Positions 8,466 through 18,107 of a stretch of DNA of 64,000 bases are shown piece after piece. The position numbers and the translations under genes are program-made. The notes beneath the pieces are model-generated. The model was not told the DNA's origin and ran no database searches. It saw only the letters and a list, made by a program, of their open reading frames with translations. Source of the stretch: Massilia sp. CFBP 13721 (GTDB lineage Bacteria > Pseudomonadota > Gammaproteobacteria > Burkholderiales > Burkholderiaceae_D); contig NZ_JACYUY010000008.1 in the NCBI RefSeq assembly GCF_014842025.1, positions 1 through 64,000 of the forward strand, read 5' to 3'. The stretch's first letter is position 1; every line of letters starts with the position of its first letter.

Positions 8466-8633
8466 ATGGACAAGCGAACCGACAAAGCCACCGCCACCGT
8501 CATCGATGAGGCGCTCCGTTTGCGAGCGGCGGCCGGCGTCGGACCGGCAGCCACCTACCTCTACACCCGTTGCGTTCCGGTCTGGATCGCGCACCGCGTG
8601 CTGGTGCGTCCGCCGCGCCGGCGCCGCGGCTAA
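8466..8633 (+). CDS. Small hypothetical protein divergent from the SOS gene
   Basis: A 55-residue basic, mostly helical protein (KATATVIDEALRLRAAAG) ending in an Arg-rich tail. It starts 59 bp downstream of the LexA box on the other strand and could share the box. It ends overlapping the last 4 nt of the convergent Rz1 gene. No function is recognised and its reality is moderately supported. Confidence 0.45.
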   Translation: MDKRTDKATATVIDEALRLRAAAGVGPAATYLYTRCVPVWIAHRVLVRPPRRRRG

Positions 8634-8944
8634 ACGCCCTTCACCTTCTCGACGGTGCGCGAACACCCGGCAATCACCACCTCGAGCTTTGTGGCGTAGC
8701 CCTCCCATGCCGCAGCGTCGATCAGTGCGGCTTGCGCCGCCGCCTTGTCGCCCGGGTAGGTGCCGGCGCCGAACGTACTCACCGGGCGCGCCGGCACCGC
8801 GCCGACGCAGCCGACTGCGACCGGTACCGAGATTTTCGGCAGCGGCGAGCTCGTACAGCCGGCCAGCACCGCCACCACCAGGGCGCAGGCGCAGCGCCCA
8901 GCTGCAGGCGCGACCGAAAGCTGCAGGTGGCGCAGGCTCGGCAT
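8630..8944 (-). CDS. Outer-membrane spanin lipoprotein (Rz1-like)
   Basis: A 104-residue o-spanin. Basic N-terminus, hydrophobic stretch and lipobox VLAGC with the lipidated Cys at residue 30, followed by a Pro-containing periplasmic part. Spanins fuse inner and outer membranes in the last step of lysis. The ATG at 8944 shares one base with the Rz stop (TGATG). Longer than lambda Rz1 (60 residues) but in the correct place and architecture. Confidence 0.8.
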   Translation of the reverse strand: MPSLRHLQLSVAPAAGRCACALVVAVLAGCTSSPLPKISVPVAVGCVGAVPARPVSTFGAGTYPGDKAAAQAALIDAAAWEGYATKLEVVIAGCSRTVEKVKGV

Positions 8945-9306
8945 CACCACCGCCCCCACGCTTCGCGCATCACCCCGCCGCAGTCCGGCGCTTGGCTGGC
9001 GGCGACGGCCGCGCCGCGGCTCTGCGCCCGCGCGATCACGGCGGCGGCAAACTTCTCGGCAACCTCGCGGCGCCCGTCGGCGGCCACCTTCTCGGCGCCC
9101 AGCTTGTCGACGGCGGCGCTCTGCTCGAGCAGGCGGGCTTCGACAGCGACGCGCTTCTCGCGCTCCGCGGCCAGCGCGCGCAGGTGCGCAGCATCCAGGC
9201 GCCAGCCGTTGGCCACGGCGCCGGCGGCAGCAGCGCTGGCCAGCGCCAGCACCAGGGCGGCTAGGCCGGCGGCAAGCCGGTACTTCGTTGGGATTAGGTC
9301 GATCAT
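8944..9306 (-). CDS. Inner-membrane spanin (Rz-like)
   Basis: A 120-residue i-spanin with an N-terminal membrane anchor (about residues 9-33, Ala/Leu-rich) and a periplasmic helical part rich in Glu/Arg/Ala heptads (about 40-95). The ATG at 9306 overlaps the endolysin stop (ATGA), and the Rz1-like gene follows at its 3' end. It would pair with the lipoprotein across the periplasm. Confidence 0.8.
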   Translation of the reverse strand: MIDLIPTKYRLAAGLAALVLALASAAAAGAVANGWRLDAAHLRALAAEREKRVAVEARLLEQSAAVDKLGAEKVAADGRREVAEKFAAAVIARAQSRGAAVAASQAPDCGGVMREAWGRW

Positions 9307-9809
9307 TGCGCCTCCATGCATTTCTTGTGGCGTGCCAGCTGGCGGGTCCACACGCCTGGGCAGGTGCGGTTGCCCGGCGTCGAGCAGTCATAGCCGTCGG
9401 ACTTGCGATACAGCAGCAGTGCGTCGCAGGCGGCGCCGTACTGGCCGGCCAGCAGCTGGCGGCGCATCGTCGACGCGCGCCAGGCGCCGGTACCGTACTG
9501 GTAGACCCAGTCCATGTACAGGTCGTACTCGGCCTGGTGCAGCTCCACGCCAGGGATCGACGCGCGAAACGCGGCCTCCTCCTTCGACAGGTGCGCGGCG
9601 GCGCGCTGCACTGCGCGCACGGGCGTGATACGGTCGCCCAGTTGCACCGGTGCGCCGTCGTCGCGGAAGGTCGACCCGAAGCCCACCGTCGGGCGGTCGT
9701 TCTTCGTCGGCACCACCGCGGCCTCGGTGTATCCCTCGCTGGAAATGATCCCGACGAAGGCGGACGCGCTCAGGGCCAGAGCCGCCGCCAGGATGCGCGC
9801 GCGGCTCAC
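9303..9809 (-). CDS. Endolysin, GH24-type lysozyme with SAR signal
   Basis: A 168-residue muramidase that cleaves the glycan strands of peptidoglycan. Its weakly hydrophobic Ala/Ser/Gly-rich N-terminus (about 5-23) suggests a signal-anchor-release type, exported by Sec and activated when the membrane collapses. The active site follows at once: Glu25 (SEGY), Asp38, Thr41 and VGFGST. GTG start at 9809 overlaps the holin stop (GTGA), which fixes the start; longer in-frame versions run into the holin gene. Confidence 0.88.
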   Translation of the reverse strand: MSRARILAAALALSASAFVGIISSEGYTEAAVVPTKNDRPTVGFGSTFRDDGAPVQLGDRITPVRAVQRAAAHLSKEEAAFRASIPGVELHQAEYDLYMDWVYQYGTGAWRASTMRRQLLAGQYGAACDALLLYRKSDGYDCSTPGNRTCPGVWTRQLARHKKCMEAQ

Positions 9810-10078
9810 GGCTTCAGCCCCAGGGCCGCCAGCCGCGCGACTGCCTCGCGCTCGGCCAGGTCGGCCAGGTGTGCCTGCTGCTTGACCAGGTGCGCCTGCT
9901 GGTCGGCCAGATGCCGCTCGCGTGCGTTCTTCTGGCGCGTGTACCAGACGTTGAGCACGAGCGTGAGCAGCGCCGTGACGATGCCGGCCACGACGCCCCA
10001 CTGGGAGAGGGTCAGCGCGCTGCCGATGGTCAGGCCACTGCCGGCGTAGGTGGTGGCGTCGAGGGGAGTTACTTTCAT
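9806..10078 (-). CDS. Holin (single or double membrane segment, basic tail)
   Basis: A 90-residue protein with one clear membrane segment (about 27-47, GVVAGIVTALLTLVLNVWY) and a weaker hydrophobic segment just before it. A charged, Gln/His-rich coiled-coil tail contains a repeated QAHL motif. It resembles the HP1-type phage holin family. It precedes the endolysin with a 4-nt overlap and controls lysis timing by permeabilising the inner membrane. Confidence 0.75.
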   Translation of the reverse strand: MKVTPLDATTYAGSGLTIGSALTLSQWGVVAGIVTALLTLVLNVWYTRQKNARERHLADQQAHLVKQQAHLADLAEREAVARLAALGLKP

Positions 10079-10099
10079 GGTTGCCTTTTCATTGGGCGT

Positions 10100-10122
10100 A
10101 AAAAAAACCGCTCGAGGCGGCT
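10100..10122 (-). terminator. Intrinsic terminator inside late operon, before holin
   Basis: On the minus strand the stem CCGC/GCGG with loop CTCGA is followed by eight T (10107-10100). It lies between the 85-residue gene and the holin gene and would insulate the lysis genes. Confidence 0.75.
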
Positions 10123-10148
10123 GGTCTATTGGTTGGTGCTGGCGCGGC

Positions 10149-10406
10149 TCAAGCGCGCTCGGTCGGCGGTGGTGACTGGTACCGCTGCCCTTCCTTGATG
10201 TGCGCGTTGACGCAGTGGTTCGGGCCCTGGAACGGGTGGAAGATCGCGTCAATCACCACCTTCCAGAACTTGTACGGGTAGCGGTGCCCCAGCCGGCCGC
10301 AGCGCGCTGAAAGCGTTTCATCAGGCCAGCCGAACAGGATCGTGTTGACCATCTGGTCGAGGCCGATTGCGACATTGCGGACATACTCGAGAGGCGTCAT
10401 TTTCAT
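10149..10406 (-). CDS. Conserved phage protein upstream of lysis genes
   Basis: An 85-residue soluble protein (EYVRNVAIGLDQMVNTIL near the start, GWPDETLSARCGR, then a His/Cys-containing C-terminus). Proteins of this pattern are common before lysis cassettes of proteobacterial siphoviruses, but no function is known to me. Its own terminator follows at 10100-10122. Confidence 0.7.
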   Translation of the reverse strand: MKMTPLEYVRNVAIGLDQMVNTILFGWPDETLSARCGRLGHRYPYKFWKVVIDAIFHPFQGPNHCVNAHIKEGQRYQSPPPTERA

Positions 10407-10409
10407 TTA

Positions 10410-11696
10410 TCAGACTTCCTTAAAAGTGATGCTGGTGGTGTAGCCGGCGGCATACTTCATGCCGATTGCACTGCTCTTGGACCTGGTCGCGTAGACCATG
10501 TAATCGCGCTCGCGCGCCGGGTCGGGATCGTTCGGGAAGACGCTCAGCAGCAGCGGATACACCGCGCTGTTGCGCGCCATGGCGGTCAGCGCGGCGCGAT
10601 CGTCGGCCTCGAAATAAGACAGATCGATGCTGACCTCGTCCGAGATGAACCCGACTTTGCCGCAGGTGTCCCCGCCGCCGGTCTGTAAGTTCTCCGACCC
10701 GTCCAGCACCGTGACGGCCGCCGACGCGGCGTTGTACTTGGGCGACCAGTACGGCCCGGCCACCATGCTGCAGGCCTCGAGGTAGCCCTGCACGTTGTCC
10801 GGGTCGTTGATGTCGACCGCCAGGCCGCGCGCCTGCATCTCGGCCGGCAGCCAGTGGCGCGCGTAGGTGCCGCCGCCGTAAGCGTAAGCGCTCGCCGCCT
10901 GCGCCGCGGTAAAGCCGCGCAACTTGGTCGCCGGCCACGGGCATGCCGGTGCCCAGCCGCTGTCGTAGTCGTAGCTCTGCCAGGTGTCGATGTAGCCGGC
11001 CGGGCGCGTCGCGGCGGAGGCGCCGGTCGGGTAGTAGCTGGTGCACGTGCCGCCGGTCTCCAGCTGTGCGCCCCAGATCTGGATGTCACGTGCGTTGGTG
11101 CCGCTGCCGGTCGAGACGGCGAAGATGTTGTTACTCGATACTTTGCCCACCGCCTTCAAGCGTTGCCAGGCGCCGCTGAGCGTGAATACCTGGTCGACGC
11201 CGCCGGCGGAAACCGCAATCGTCTGGCTGGCAGTGCCCCTTACCCAGATCGATCCGGAGCACAGCACGCCAGCACCCAAGCCTGCAGCCTGCGAAACTGC
11301 CTGCCCGGCGCCGGTGAACTGCACCCGACACGCCGTGTTCGAGCCGTCTGGCGCCGGGCCATAGTTCGCCGTAAGCGTGATGCTTGGCTTGGACCAAGCA
11401 CCATTGGCGAAGTCCGAGCTATAGCGCACCAGGTTCGTGGCCGCAGCCTCCTCGCTCACGCGCACGCGCATCATCACAGTCGGCGACCAGTTGCAGAAGG
11501 CAAAGCCCGCGAACTGGATCGGCTCGGGCGTGGCGAACAGCGCGGTGATGCGCGCGCTGGTACCGGTGGCGCGCCAGAACGCGGACTTCTTCCAGTTCAC
11601 CAGGTTCGACGCCGCCAGCGCGCCGGCGGTGCTTGAAGCGGTGAGCGACGCCGCGCGCTCGAGCGCATTGTCGGAAACGATTCTCAGGTTTGGCAT
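10410..11696 (-). CDS. Phage tail protein with carbohydrate-binding-type module
   Basis: A 428-residue structural protein. The N-terminal about 80 residues look like a tail-attachment domain. A jelly-roll module (about 88-235) has the pattern of concanavalin/CBM modules found in phage tail proteins: TNLVRYSSDFANGAWS, then QIWGAQLETGG and YYPTG. The C-terminal part carries a tail-tube-like beta domain ending in SITFKEV. It follows the J-like tip protein and its assembly partner, so a receptor- or glycan-binding tail component is likely. Confidence 0.7.
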   Translation of the reverse strand: MPNLRIVSDNALERAASLTASSTAGALAASNLVNWKKSAFWRATGTSARITALFATPEPIQFAGFAFCNWSPTVMMRVRVSEEAAATNLVRYSSDFANGAWSKPSITLTANYGPAPDGSNTACRVQFTGAGQAVSQAAGLGAGVLCSGSIWVRGTASQTIAVSAGGVDQVFTLSGAWQRLKAVGKVSSNNIFAVSTGSGTNARDIQIWGAQLETGGTCTSYYPTGASAATRPAGYIDTWQSYDYDSGWAPACPWPATKLRGFTAAQAASAYAYGGGTYARHWLPAEMQARGLAVDINDPDNVQGYLEACSMVAGPYWSPKYNAASAAVTVLDGSENLQTGGGDTCGKVGFISDEVSIDLSYFEADDRAALTAMARNSAVYPLLLSVFPNDPDPARERDYMVYATRSKSSAIGMKYAAGYTTSITFKEV

Positions 11697-11697
11697 G

Positions 11698-12330
11698 CTA
11701 TTCCGTTAGGGTGAGATTGAGTTGCGCGGCCATGGCCCGCATATCGATGCGCATGTCGGCGGTGATCGCGGCGATCTCAGCGCCTTCAGCCGCGTGCCGC
11801 ACGTCCTCTTTGTTCATGAGGCGCAGATCGCGCACCTCGTCGAGGATGTGCATCCAGCCGTCGGCGGTGGCCAGGATGTCGTCGGCGGCCTGGCGGTTCG
11901 TCCAGCCGTCGCGCCATTTCGCCATGGCCCAGCCGGCCACGCCGCGCGGTGCGCCGGCACCGCCCTCCTCTTCTGGGTAGCCCGCTTCACGCCATGCGCG
12001 CGCCTGGGCCTCGACGCGCCGGTACTCTTCGGATTGCATGGTCATGCGGTTGACGACAGCCAAGCGCAAGCTTTCGGCAGCGGCGTCGATCGCCGTGATG
12101 GCCTGGGCGCGGATCTGTGCGAGCGGTGCTGTCTCGATCCACTTCGGCACCTCGTCGATCAGGTGCAGCACTTCGGTCGGCGTCGACTGCTCGCTCCAGT
12201 CGATCGGGCCGGGCAGCCCGATGTAACTGCGGCCGGCTTCCATGAAATTGCCCTGATACGGACGCTCGACGGCCAGGCACTGGGAAACGATTCTCGTGTC
12301 CGGGTCGAATTCGGCGAAAAATTCAATCAT
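11698..12330 (-). CDS. Tail fibre assembly-type protein (DUF4376-like)
   Basis: A 210-residue protein with a short beta N-terminus (MIEFFAEFDPDT), a linker and a helical C-terminal domain beginning near RRVEAQARAWREAGYP. This arrangement is seen in tail-fibre assembly proteins and DUF4376-like proteins that follow phage fibre genes. ATG at 12330 overlaps the stop of gene J (ATGA), indicating coupled synthesis. Confidence 0.6.
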   Translation of the reverse strand: MIEFFAEFDPDTRIVSQCLAVERPYQGNFMEAGRSYIGLPGPIDWSEQSTPTEVLHLIDEVPKWIETAPLAQIRAQAITAIDAAAESLRLAVVNRMTMQSEEYRRVEAQARAWREAGYPEEEGGAGAPRGVAGWAMAKWRDGWTNRQAADDILATADGWMHILDEVRDLRLMNKEDVRHAAEGAEIAAITADMRIDMRAMAAQLNLTLTE

Positions 12331-15300
12331 ATGGATCCAAAATTGGCGGTACTCGTGAAGGACGCTGACGCGGTCAACCCGTTGGCGTCGGTGATGGTGC
12401 CGGTGATGCGGACGCGCGTGGAGGCGTTTGTGCCGTTGGCCGAAACGGAAACGGTGTCGGTGCTCTCTCCCGAAATGAAGGTGCGCGCAGCCGCACTGCC
12501 CTCGATGTCGGTCACGGTCCACGAAAAACTGCGGTAGGGGAGCTTGCCGCCGCTTCCGATGATTTGCCGGCTACCCAGCGAGCGCGAGCCGTTTGCGCCA
12601 GATGACGTGATGGGGCCACCTGATAACGACGCCGTGAACGCCGCGAACGTCGGGCTGATGATGATCGGGCTGGTAAGGGTCAGCTGTCCGCCTAGCAGTG
12701 TCAGACCAGGCGCATAAATATCGCCATTGGCATTTACCTGCAAAAACCTGTTGACATTGAAGTTCCCGAGCATCAGGCCTTCTGCGCTCAGATAAACAAG
12801 GTCTCCACCCGGCCACTGCCCGAACCCAGCCGCGTTCGCGCTTTTGACATAACCACCCTGGGCGAAAGTGATCGCCCCGAACGATCCGTAAGCGGCCGAC
12901 AGCTGGCCTGCGAACCATGGGGCGCCGCCGGCGGCATCAAGCTGGAACGTCAGGTTGCCAGCTTGGTTGTAGGACACCCAGCCGCGCTGTGTTTGTGCGC
13001 ACCCATAACCGCCCGAGCGATAACCGTTGGCGTCCACGGTAAGCGAGCCGGAGATGAGCGCGCCGGCGCCGGTCATGATGTTGGCTGCAGATTTGCTGAC
13101 CTTGTCAGGCAAGGCGTTATTCGCCATAAGGCCAGAGTACGCCCAGCCGACGACGGTTTGCGCCTCGGTGTCACCCACCTTGGTGCCAGCGGGTGCACCC
13201 ATCGTAGCGCCGCTCTGGAAACGGGAGATGCGCAGGTTGCTCGCACGCGCCGAACCAAAATTACTGCCGCCATCAATCTGGAGCCAAGGCGTGATGCAGT
13301 ATGCTCCGGCGGGCATCACGATATAACCGGAGCGCTGTGCCCAGCTGGAACCCGGCGGGCTGGAAAGGGAGCTTGCGTACCAGATAATCGTTCCGTTCCG
13401 GTCGTAGACAAACGCACCGAACCGCACGCTGTAAGGCGTGGTTGAAGCGTCGATGTAGGCGTCAAAATACAGCGTCTCACCGGGGGTAACGGGAATTTTC
13501 GCCGCCCCTTCGTCGTGCAAACAGTCGCGCCCGGTGAATTGAAGCGCTTTCGTGAACGGCTGACCATCGACGTTGACCACGTAGCTACCGTTCGCCCACC
13601 CGTCAAGCTGCCCATCGTCGAACCGACTCTTGCGCAACAGGTTATTGCCATCATCTGGCCGGCCCGCAGTACCTGCCCATGTGGACTTTGTCGCCGCCAC
13701 ATTCGCCTTAGCGGTTGCATCAGCAGCAGCGGCATTGACGGCAGCCACGCGGGCAGCTTCAGCCTTGGCCGCCGCGTCTGCGATGGCGCGTGCCTCTTCG
13801 GCCGACACCTTCCCATCAGCATAGGCTGCTGCGTTTGTAGCGGCCAGCCCGGCTTGGGCTTGCGCGTACGTGGCAGCGGCATTGACAGCGGCGACACGAG
13901 CAGCTTCGGCTTTGGTCGCTGCGTCTGCGGCAGCGGCTGCAATGGCCTCGCTGTTCTTCGTCCCCGGTGCTTCAAAGCCCGGTTGCAGGCCGGTGGGCGT
14001 CAGGATGTCCGGGCCACCAGGCGCAGCAATGACCAAGTTCGTAGCGCGCGCAGCGCCCGTATTGGCCACCCGGAACGGCGCGGCGGCGAACGTGCCGGCG
14101 CCAGCCCACTGGTTGCCCGCAGCGTCCACGTGCCAGCTCGTCGCACCCGTGCCGATGTCGATACTGCCGCCGGTGATCTGCCCCAGATTCGCGACAATGG
14201 CCGACAGCGTGCCGACCTTGAGGGACGACCAGTACGGAATCGACCAGGTAACGGTATCGTTTGCCGGGTTGTAAATCCCATCCGTCTGGTACATGAACTG
14301 CCCGGCGGCGAGCGCAGGAACCGTTTTCGTGTACGTACCGGCCAGGCCGCCGCTGTTGGCCGCTGGCACACTGGTTTTACCGGCCGTTGGCGCCGGCGCG
14401 GTCGACGTGCTGGCGGTGGTGGACGCGCAGTATGCCGTGACGTAGCTCGCGCCCTCGGCGCCAGTGATGCTGGTACCGGCGCGCGCCTTCGACAGCGAGA
14501 GTTGCTTCTGGATCGTCACGCCACCGTACACGGCCTGCAGCGTCGCCGCAGCTTGGTCGGCACTCATGGACACGACCGAATAGGCGCCCGCCGAGGTGAT
14601 CGAGACGTCGCAGCCGACCTCCGAAAACACCGAGTACGCCACGCCAGCGCCGGTTTTGTCGGCCGTGCCCTGATACACCTTGAACGTGCCGCCGGCAGTA
14701 TCGAACGACGAAACGACGCCCGCACTGGTGGCGGCCAGCGCGGTCGATTCGTTGGTCAGGAAGCCGACGATCGCATCATCGCCATCGAGACCATCGGCGC
14801 CGCCGGTCACCTGCACCAGCGTGATTTCGTCGAGGTAGACCGTCCCAGCCATGGTCGACTGCACGCGGAACACGCGCGCGGCCGTGAAGGTGCCCGAGTC
14901 AACGGCATACGTGGCCGAGGTGGCGCCGGCGATGTTAACCCAGGCCGCACCGGTCCAGTATTGCCACTGGTGCGCGCTGGCGGCGCCGCCGTATGGCGTG
15001 GCCGTCAGGGTGATGGATGCTGGAGCGAACACCGCTGCCGCATTCGCCCGGCTGAACACCTGGCCGCCAGTCGTCGAGATCTCGACGTACATGGCGACGC
15101 CCTGCGAGCCGTTCAGGCCAGCCGAGCCGGCCGCCGTGATAGCCGCGCTGCCCCAGTTGAATGCCGTTGCGGCGGTGGCGGCGGAATCCGTCACGCGCAC
15201 CGTGGCCTTCCACAGCGTATAGCCAGGCGATGGAGACGTGCCAGGCGTCAAAGACCAGTTTGCTGGTGCCGCACCAAAAGCGAAGCCCGCCCAGGTGAGC

Positions 15301-18107
15301 GTGCCCGTGCCGACTGGCCCAGCCGGAATCGTGGCAGCCCACTGGAAGACGGCCACCTCGTACGACTGCAGACCATCCAGGCCCTTCGCGCCGTTCTGCA
15401 CGCCGTCCTCGATGACTGCGTTCGTGTAGGCGACCGGCGAAGTGATTGCGGCAACGGCGGCAGACAGCGGGACGGCGGCGGCGAACAGCCTCCAGCCGGG
15501 CGTGCCAGGATTGGCGGGGGCCGGGTTTGCCCAGCCGTCTTGACCGGTATAGCCGGAGTTCGTGAGGCTCGCCCAGATGAATGTGCTTACTCCAGTTGGC
15601 TTAGCCGGCGCGACCGGCGCCCACTGGAACAGCCGCGCAACCTGAGTTTTCAGGCCATCCGCGCCAGCTGCTCCATCACGGCTCTTGCCGACCTTAAGCG
15701 GGCGAGCATACGTGCGGCCGAACGAGGTCACACTCGCGGTCACCTCTGCCGAGGCGGCCGACATGTTCGCGAACGTGAGTTGCGCGGTGGTCGCAGTTTT
15801 GTTCGTCAGGGTGCCGCCGACGCAGGACCATGTGACAGGCCCGGTGAGCGCGATCAGCGTCGCCGAAAACGTAATTACGCCAGGCGTGGTTTCGCCAGCT
15901 TGGTTCGTGTGGAAGCCCGGAGCATCGGAGGTCAACAGGACATCTGCATTCTTCGACGCCCCGTCCTTCGCGATCTCGACCGCCACCGACAGCGTTTCGA
16001 CCGACGTTACCCCGATCGAGTTCACCGCCGCCATTTTCGCGACGAACGACCCTGGTAGCACGTCCTGCACATCAAGAGTGGGGCTTGGCTGACGCGGGAT
16101 AGCAACCCAGTTGTCGCTGCCGCGGCGGTACGCGCCCTCGTAGGCGACAGCACCCGGTACCGGCGCGCAGCTGACCTGCAGGGCCAGCTTCTGGACGTCG
16201 TCCAGCGACACCGTATAGCCTGCGAGCGTCACTGACGCTGGCGGCGCCTGGCGGCTGACATCGAGCGCTGTCTGCGTGCGCGGCACAATGGCCGTGCCGT
16301 TCTCGACGAAGTCGAACTTGCCAGTCTCGTGTTGGATCGCGGCGATCGAGAAGGTCGTTTCATCCTTTTCGGCGACCGACAGCACGCGGAACAATGGCGC
16401 CGACAGCTCGGTGCTGTCGACCGACCATACCGACTGCGCCTGTGGCAGGACGGACCAGGCCAAGGTAACCGTGACCGAGTCGCCGGCCACGCTTTGCACG
16501 GCGCGGGTTTCGCTCTGGCCGGTCGGGAGAATGACGGTCAGGTTATCGCCAGCCTTCACCAGCGGCGCCTTGTCCAGCACCACCGTGCGGCCAGTTGCCG
16601 AGTGAATGCGGCCGCCGGTGCGGCGCCCCATGCGCGACGGATCGGCGATGCGCACGATCTGGCCGGGCAGCGCGATTGCGCCGTCCATGCCGACGTCGAA
16701 CGACAGTGCTTCGGTTTCCAGGCGCGAGGTGGCCAGCGCCCAGCGGCCGGCGCGCTGCGCCTGGCCCTGCGACGTGCAGCCGAACGCTGTCAGCTCGGTC
16801 TGCTGGATGCCGTAGCGTTTGATCCCCTCCGGGTCCTCGACGTACTCGACCTTCGGCTTGTAGAAGTCGGCCGGGTCGTTCCAAGTCACCACCGCAGTGG
16901 TAAAGCGCGTGCCTTTGCTGCTGCCGGCGCGCGTGAACTTGCCGCCAATGACGTTGGCCGCGGTGTACACGTAGACCGGATCGGTCGGCATGTCGGCGGA
17001 CGCGATGATCGTGCCGCCGCCCCAGTACGAAATGCCACGGAAGATCGAGGCGATATCCTGCAGGACAGCATAGGCCTGCTTGCGGGTTTGCAGGTACAGG
17101 TTGCACGTGAAGCGCGGTTCGGTGCCGCCCTTCCCGTTCGGGACCATCTGGTCGCAATACTGGGCGATGCGGTACAGCGACCACTTGTCCAACTGGGCCG
17201 CCGTGATGCGGTCGCCCAGACCATAGCGCAAGTGCAGCGCGAGGTCGCGGAATACCCACGCCGGATTGTCGGACCAGGCCGGCTTGAATGTGCCGTCCCA
17301 GACGCCGATGTACACGCGGGTGACCGGATTGTAGTTGCTCGGCACCTGGATGATGCGCCCGAACATGTCGTAGGCGCGCGTCGGCACCGACTGAAATGCC
17401 TTCGCATCGACTTGGATACCCACGATGGCGGACATCGGGTAACGCAATTTCGCGTCGATCACCTCGGTGAAGCTGATGATGCGGGTCTTGTCGACGATGT
17501 TGACGACGCTCGAATCCGGGGTCAGACGCGAGACGCGGATTTGCCAGCCGCTGGTTGCGCGCGGCAGATCGATACGTGCGCTGCGCTGGTACGCGCTCAT
17601 GGTCTTGCCGCTGAAGCTGTTCGACAGGACAGTCTGGTATGCCGCGCCGTCCGTCGAGAGCTCGATCCGGTAATCGACCCTGGAGCCGCCGACGTCGCCG
17701 TTCGAGGTATCGGCCTTGTACAGCTGGTCGACGCCGAGCGTGATGCGAACGGCGGAGAGCTCGGTATTGCCGATCGCGCGCACCCATGGCGTGCCGAATT
17801 TCAGCTCAACGCCGACGGAGACTTCGCTTTCGACGTCAGGGAAGCCGGGAATGAAGTCCTGGTCCTGCGTGCCGGTGCGGAAGTCGACCGTGACGCCAGC
17901 AAAATTCGGAGTGCCGTTGGCGTTCTGCACCGGGGTGCCGTTGAGGAACACCGACTCGACACCATTGGCCAGGCCGAGGATCTCCCCTTCGGACACCAGG
18001 TCGAGGACGCGCGCGTACGAGGTGCTGTGCAGGCTGTCCGGCGCTTCGTAGTGGGTGTGCGACGAACCGCCGCCCTTGCCGCCGCCGTAACCGATGATGT
18101 CGCTCAT
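12327..18107 (-). CDS. Tail tip / host specificity protein J
   Basis: A 1926-residue lambda gpJ-type tip protein that contacts the receptor and starts DNA ejection. The N-terminus (IIGYGGGKGGGSSHTHYEA) and first 700 residues are the conserved tip-hub part. Ig/fibronectin-like repeats follow (about 700-1250, repeated QWA and GADGLKTQ-type motifs), then an Ala-rich coiled coil (about 1390-1470), then a C-terminal beta-rich region with a jelly-roll-like part. It is much longer than lambda gpJ (1132 residues), and the extra length lies in the repeat and C-terminal modules that decide host range. Overlaps gene I by ATGA. Confidence 0.92.
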   Translation of the reverse strand: MSDIIGYGGGKGGGSSHTHYEAPDSLHSTSYARVLDLVSEGEILGLANGVESVFLNGTPVQNANGTPNFAGVTVDFRTGTQDQDFIPGFPDVESEVSVGVELKFGTPWVRAIGNTELSAVRITLGVDQLYKADTSNGDVGGSRVDYRIELSTDGAAYQTVLSNSFSGKTMSAYQRSARIDLPRATSGWQIRVSRLTPDSSVVNIVDKTRIISFTEVIDAKLRYPMSAIVGIQVDAKAFQSVPTRAYDMFGRIIQVPSNYNPVTRVYIGVWDGTFKPAWSDNPAWVFRDLALHLRYGLGDRITAAQLDKWSLYRIAQYCDQMVPNGKGGTEPRFTCNLYLQTRKQAYAVLQDIASIFRGISYWGGGTIIASADMPTDPVYVYTAANVIGGKFTRAGSSKGTRFTTAVVTWNDPADFYKPKVEYVEDPEGIKRYGIQQTELTAFGCTSQGQAQRAGRWALATSRLETEALSFDVGMDGAIALPGQIVRIADPSRMGRRTGGRIHSATGRTVVLDKAPLVKAGDNLTVILPTGQSETRAVQSVAGDSVTVTLAWSVLPQAQSVWSVDSTELSAPLFRVLSVAEKDETTFSIAAIQHETGKFDFVENGTAIVPRTQTALDVSRQAPPASVTLAGYTVSLDDVQKLALQVSCAPVPGAVAYEGAYRRGSDNWVAIPRQPSPTLDVQDVLPGSFVAKMAAVNSIGVTSVETLSVAVEIAKDGASKNADVLLTSDAPGFHTNQAGETTPGVITFSATLIALTGPVTWSCVGGTLTNKTATTAQLTFANMSAASAEVTASVTSFGRTYARPLKVGKSRDGAAGADGLKTQVARLFQWAPVAPAKPTGVSTFIWASLTNSGYTGQDGWANPAPANPGTPGWRLFAAAVPLSAAVAAITSPVAYTNAVIEDGVQNGAKGLDGLQSYEVAVFQWAATIPAGPVGTGTLTWAGFAFGAAPANWSLTPGTSPSPGYTLWKATVRVTDSAATAATAFNWGSAAITAAGSAGLNGSQGVAMYVEISTTGGQVFSRANAAAVFAPASITLTATPYGGAASAHQWQYWTGAAWVNIAGATSATYAVDSGTFTAARVFRVQSTMAGTVYLDEITLVQVTGGADGLDGDDAIVGFLTNESTALAATSAGVVSSFDTAGGTFKVYQGTADKTGAGVAYSVFSEVGCDVSITSAGAYSVVSMSADQAAATLQAVYGGVTIQKQLSLSKARAGTSITGAEGASYVTAYCASTTASTSTAPAPTAGKTSVPAANSGGLAGTYTKTVPALAAGQFMYQTDGIYNPANDTVTWSIPYWSSLKVGTLSAIVANLGQITGGSIDIGTGATSWHVDAAGNQWAGAGTFAAAPFRVANTGAARATNLVIAAPGGPDILTPTGLQPGFEAPGTKNSEAIAAAAADAATKAEAARVAAVNAAATYAQAQAGLAATNAAAYADGKVSAEEARAIADAAAKAEAARVAAVNAAAADATAKANVAATKSTWAGTAGRPDDGNNLLRKSRFDDGQLDGWANGSYVVNVDGQPFTKALQFTGRDCLHDEGAAKIPVTPGETLYFDAYIDASTTPYSVRFGAFVYDRNGTIIWYASSLSSPPGSSWAQRSGYIVMPAGAYCITPWLQIDGGSNFGSARASNLRISRFQSGATMGAPAGTKVGDTEAQTVVGWAYSGLMANNALPDKVSKSAANIMTGAGALISGSLTVDANGYRSGGYGCAQTQRGWVSYNQAGNLTFQLDAAGGAPWFAGQLSAAYGSFGAITFAQGGYVKSANAAGFGQWPGGDLVYLSAEGLMLGNFNVNRFLQVNANGDIYAPGLTLLGGQLTLTSPIIISPTFAAFTASLSGGPITSSGANGSRSLGSRQIIGSGGKLPYRSFSWTVTDIEGSAAARTFISGESTDTVSVSANGTNASTRVRITGTITDANGLTASASFTSTANFGSI

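Noticed and set aside
13515..16058. 847-residue plus-strand frame
   Set aside because: Antisense to tail tip gene J; no recognisable protein features.
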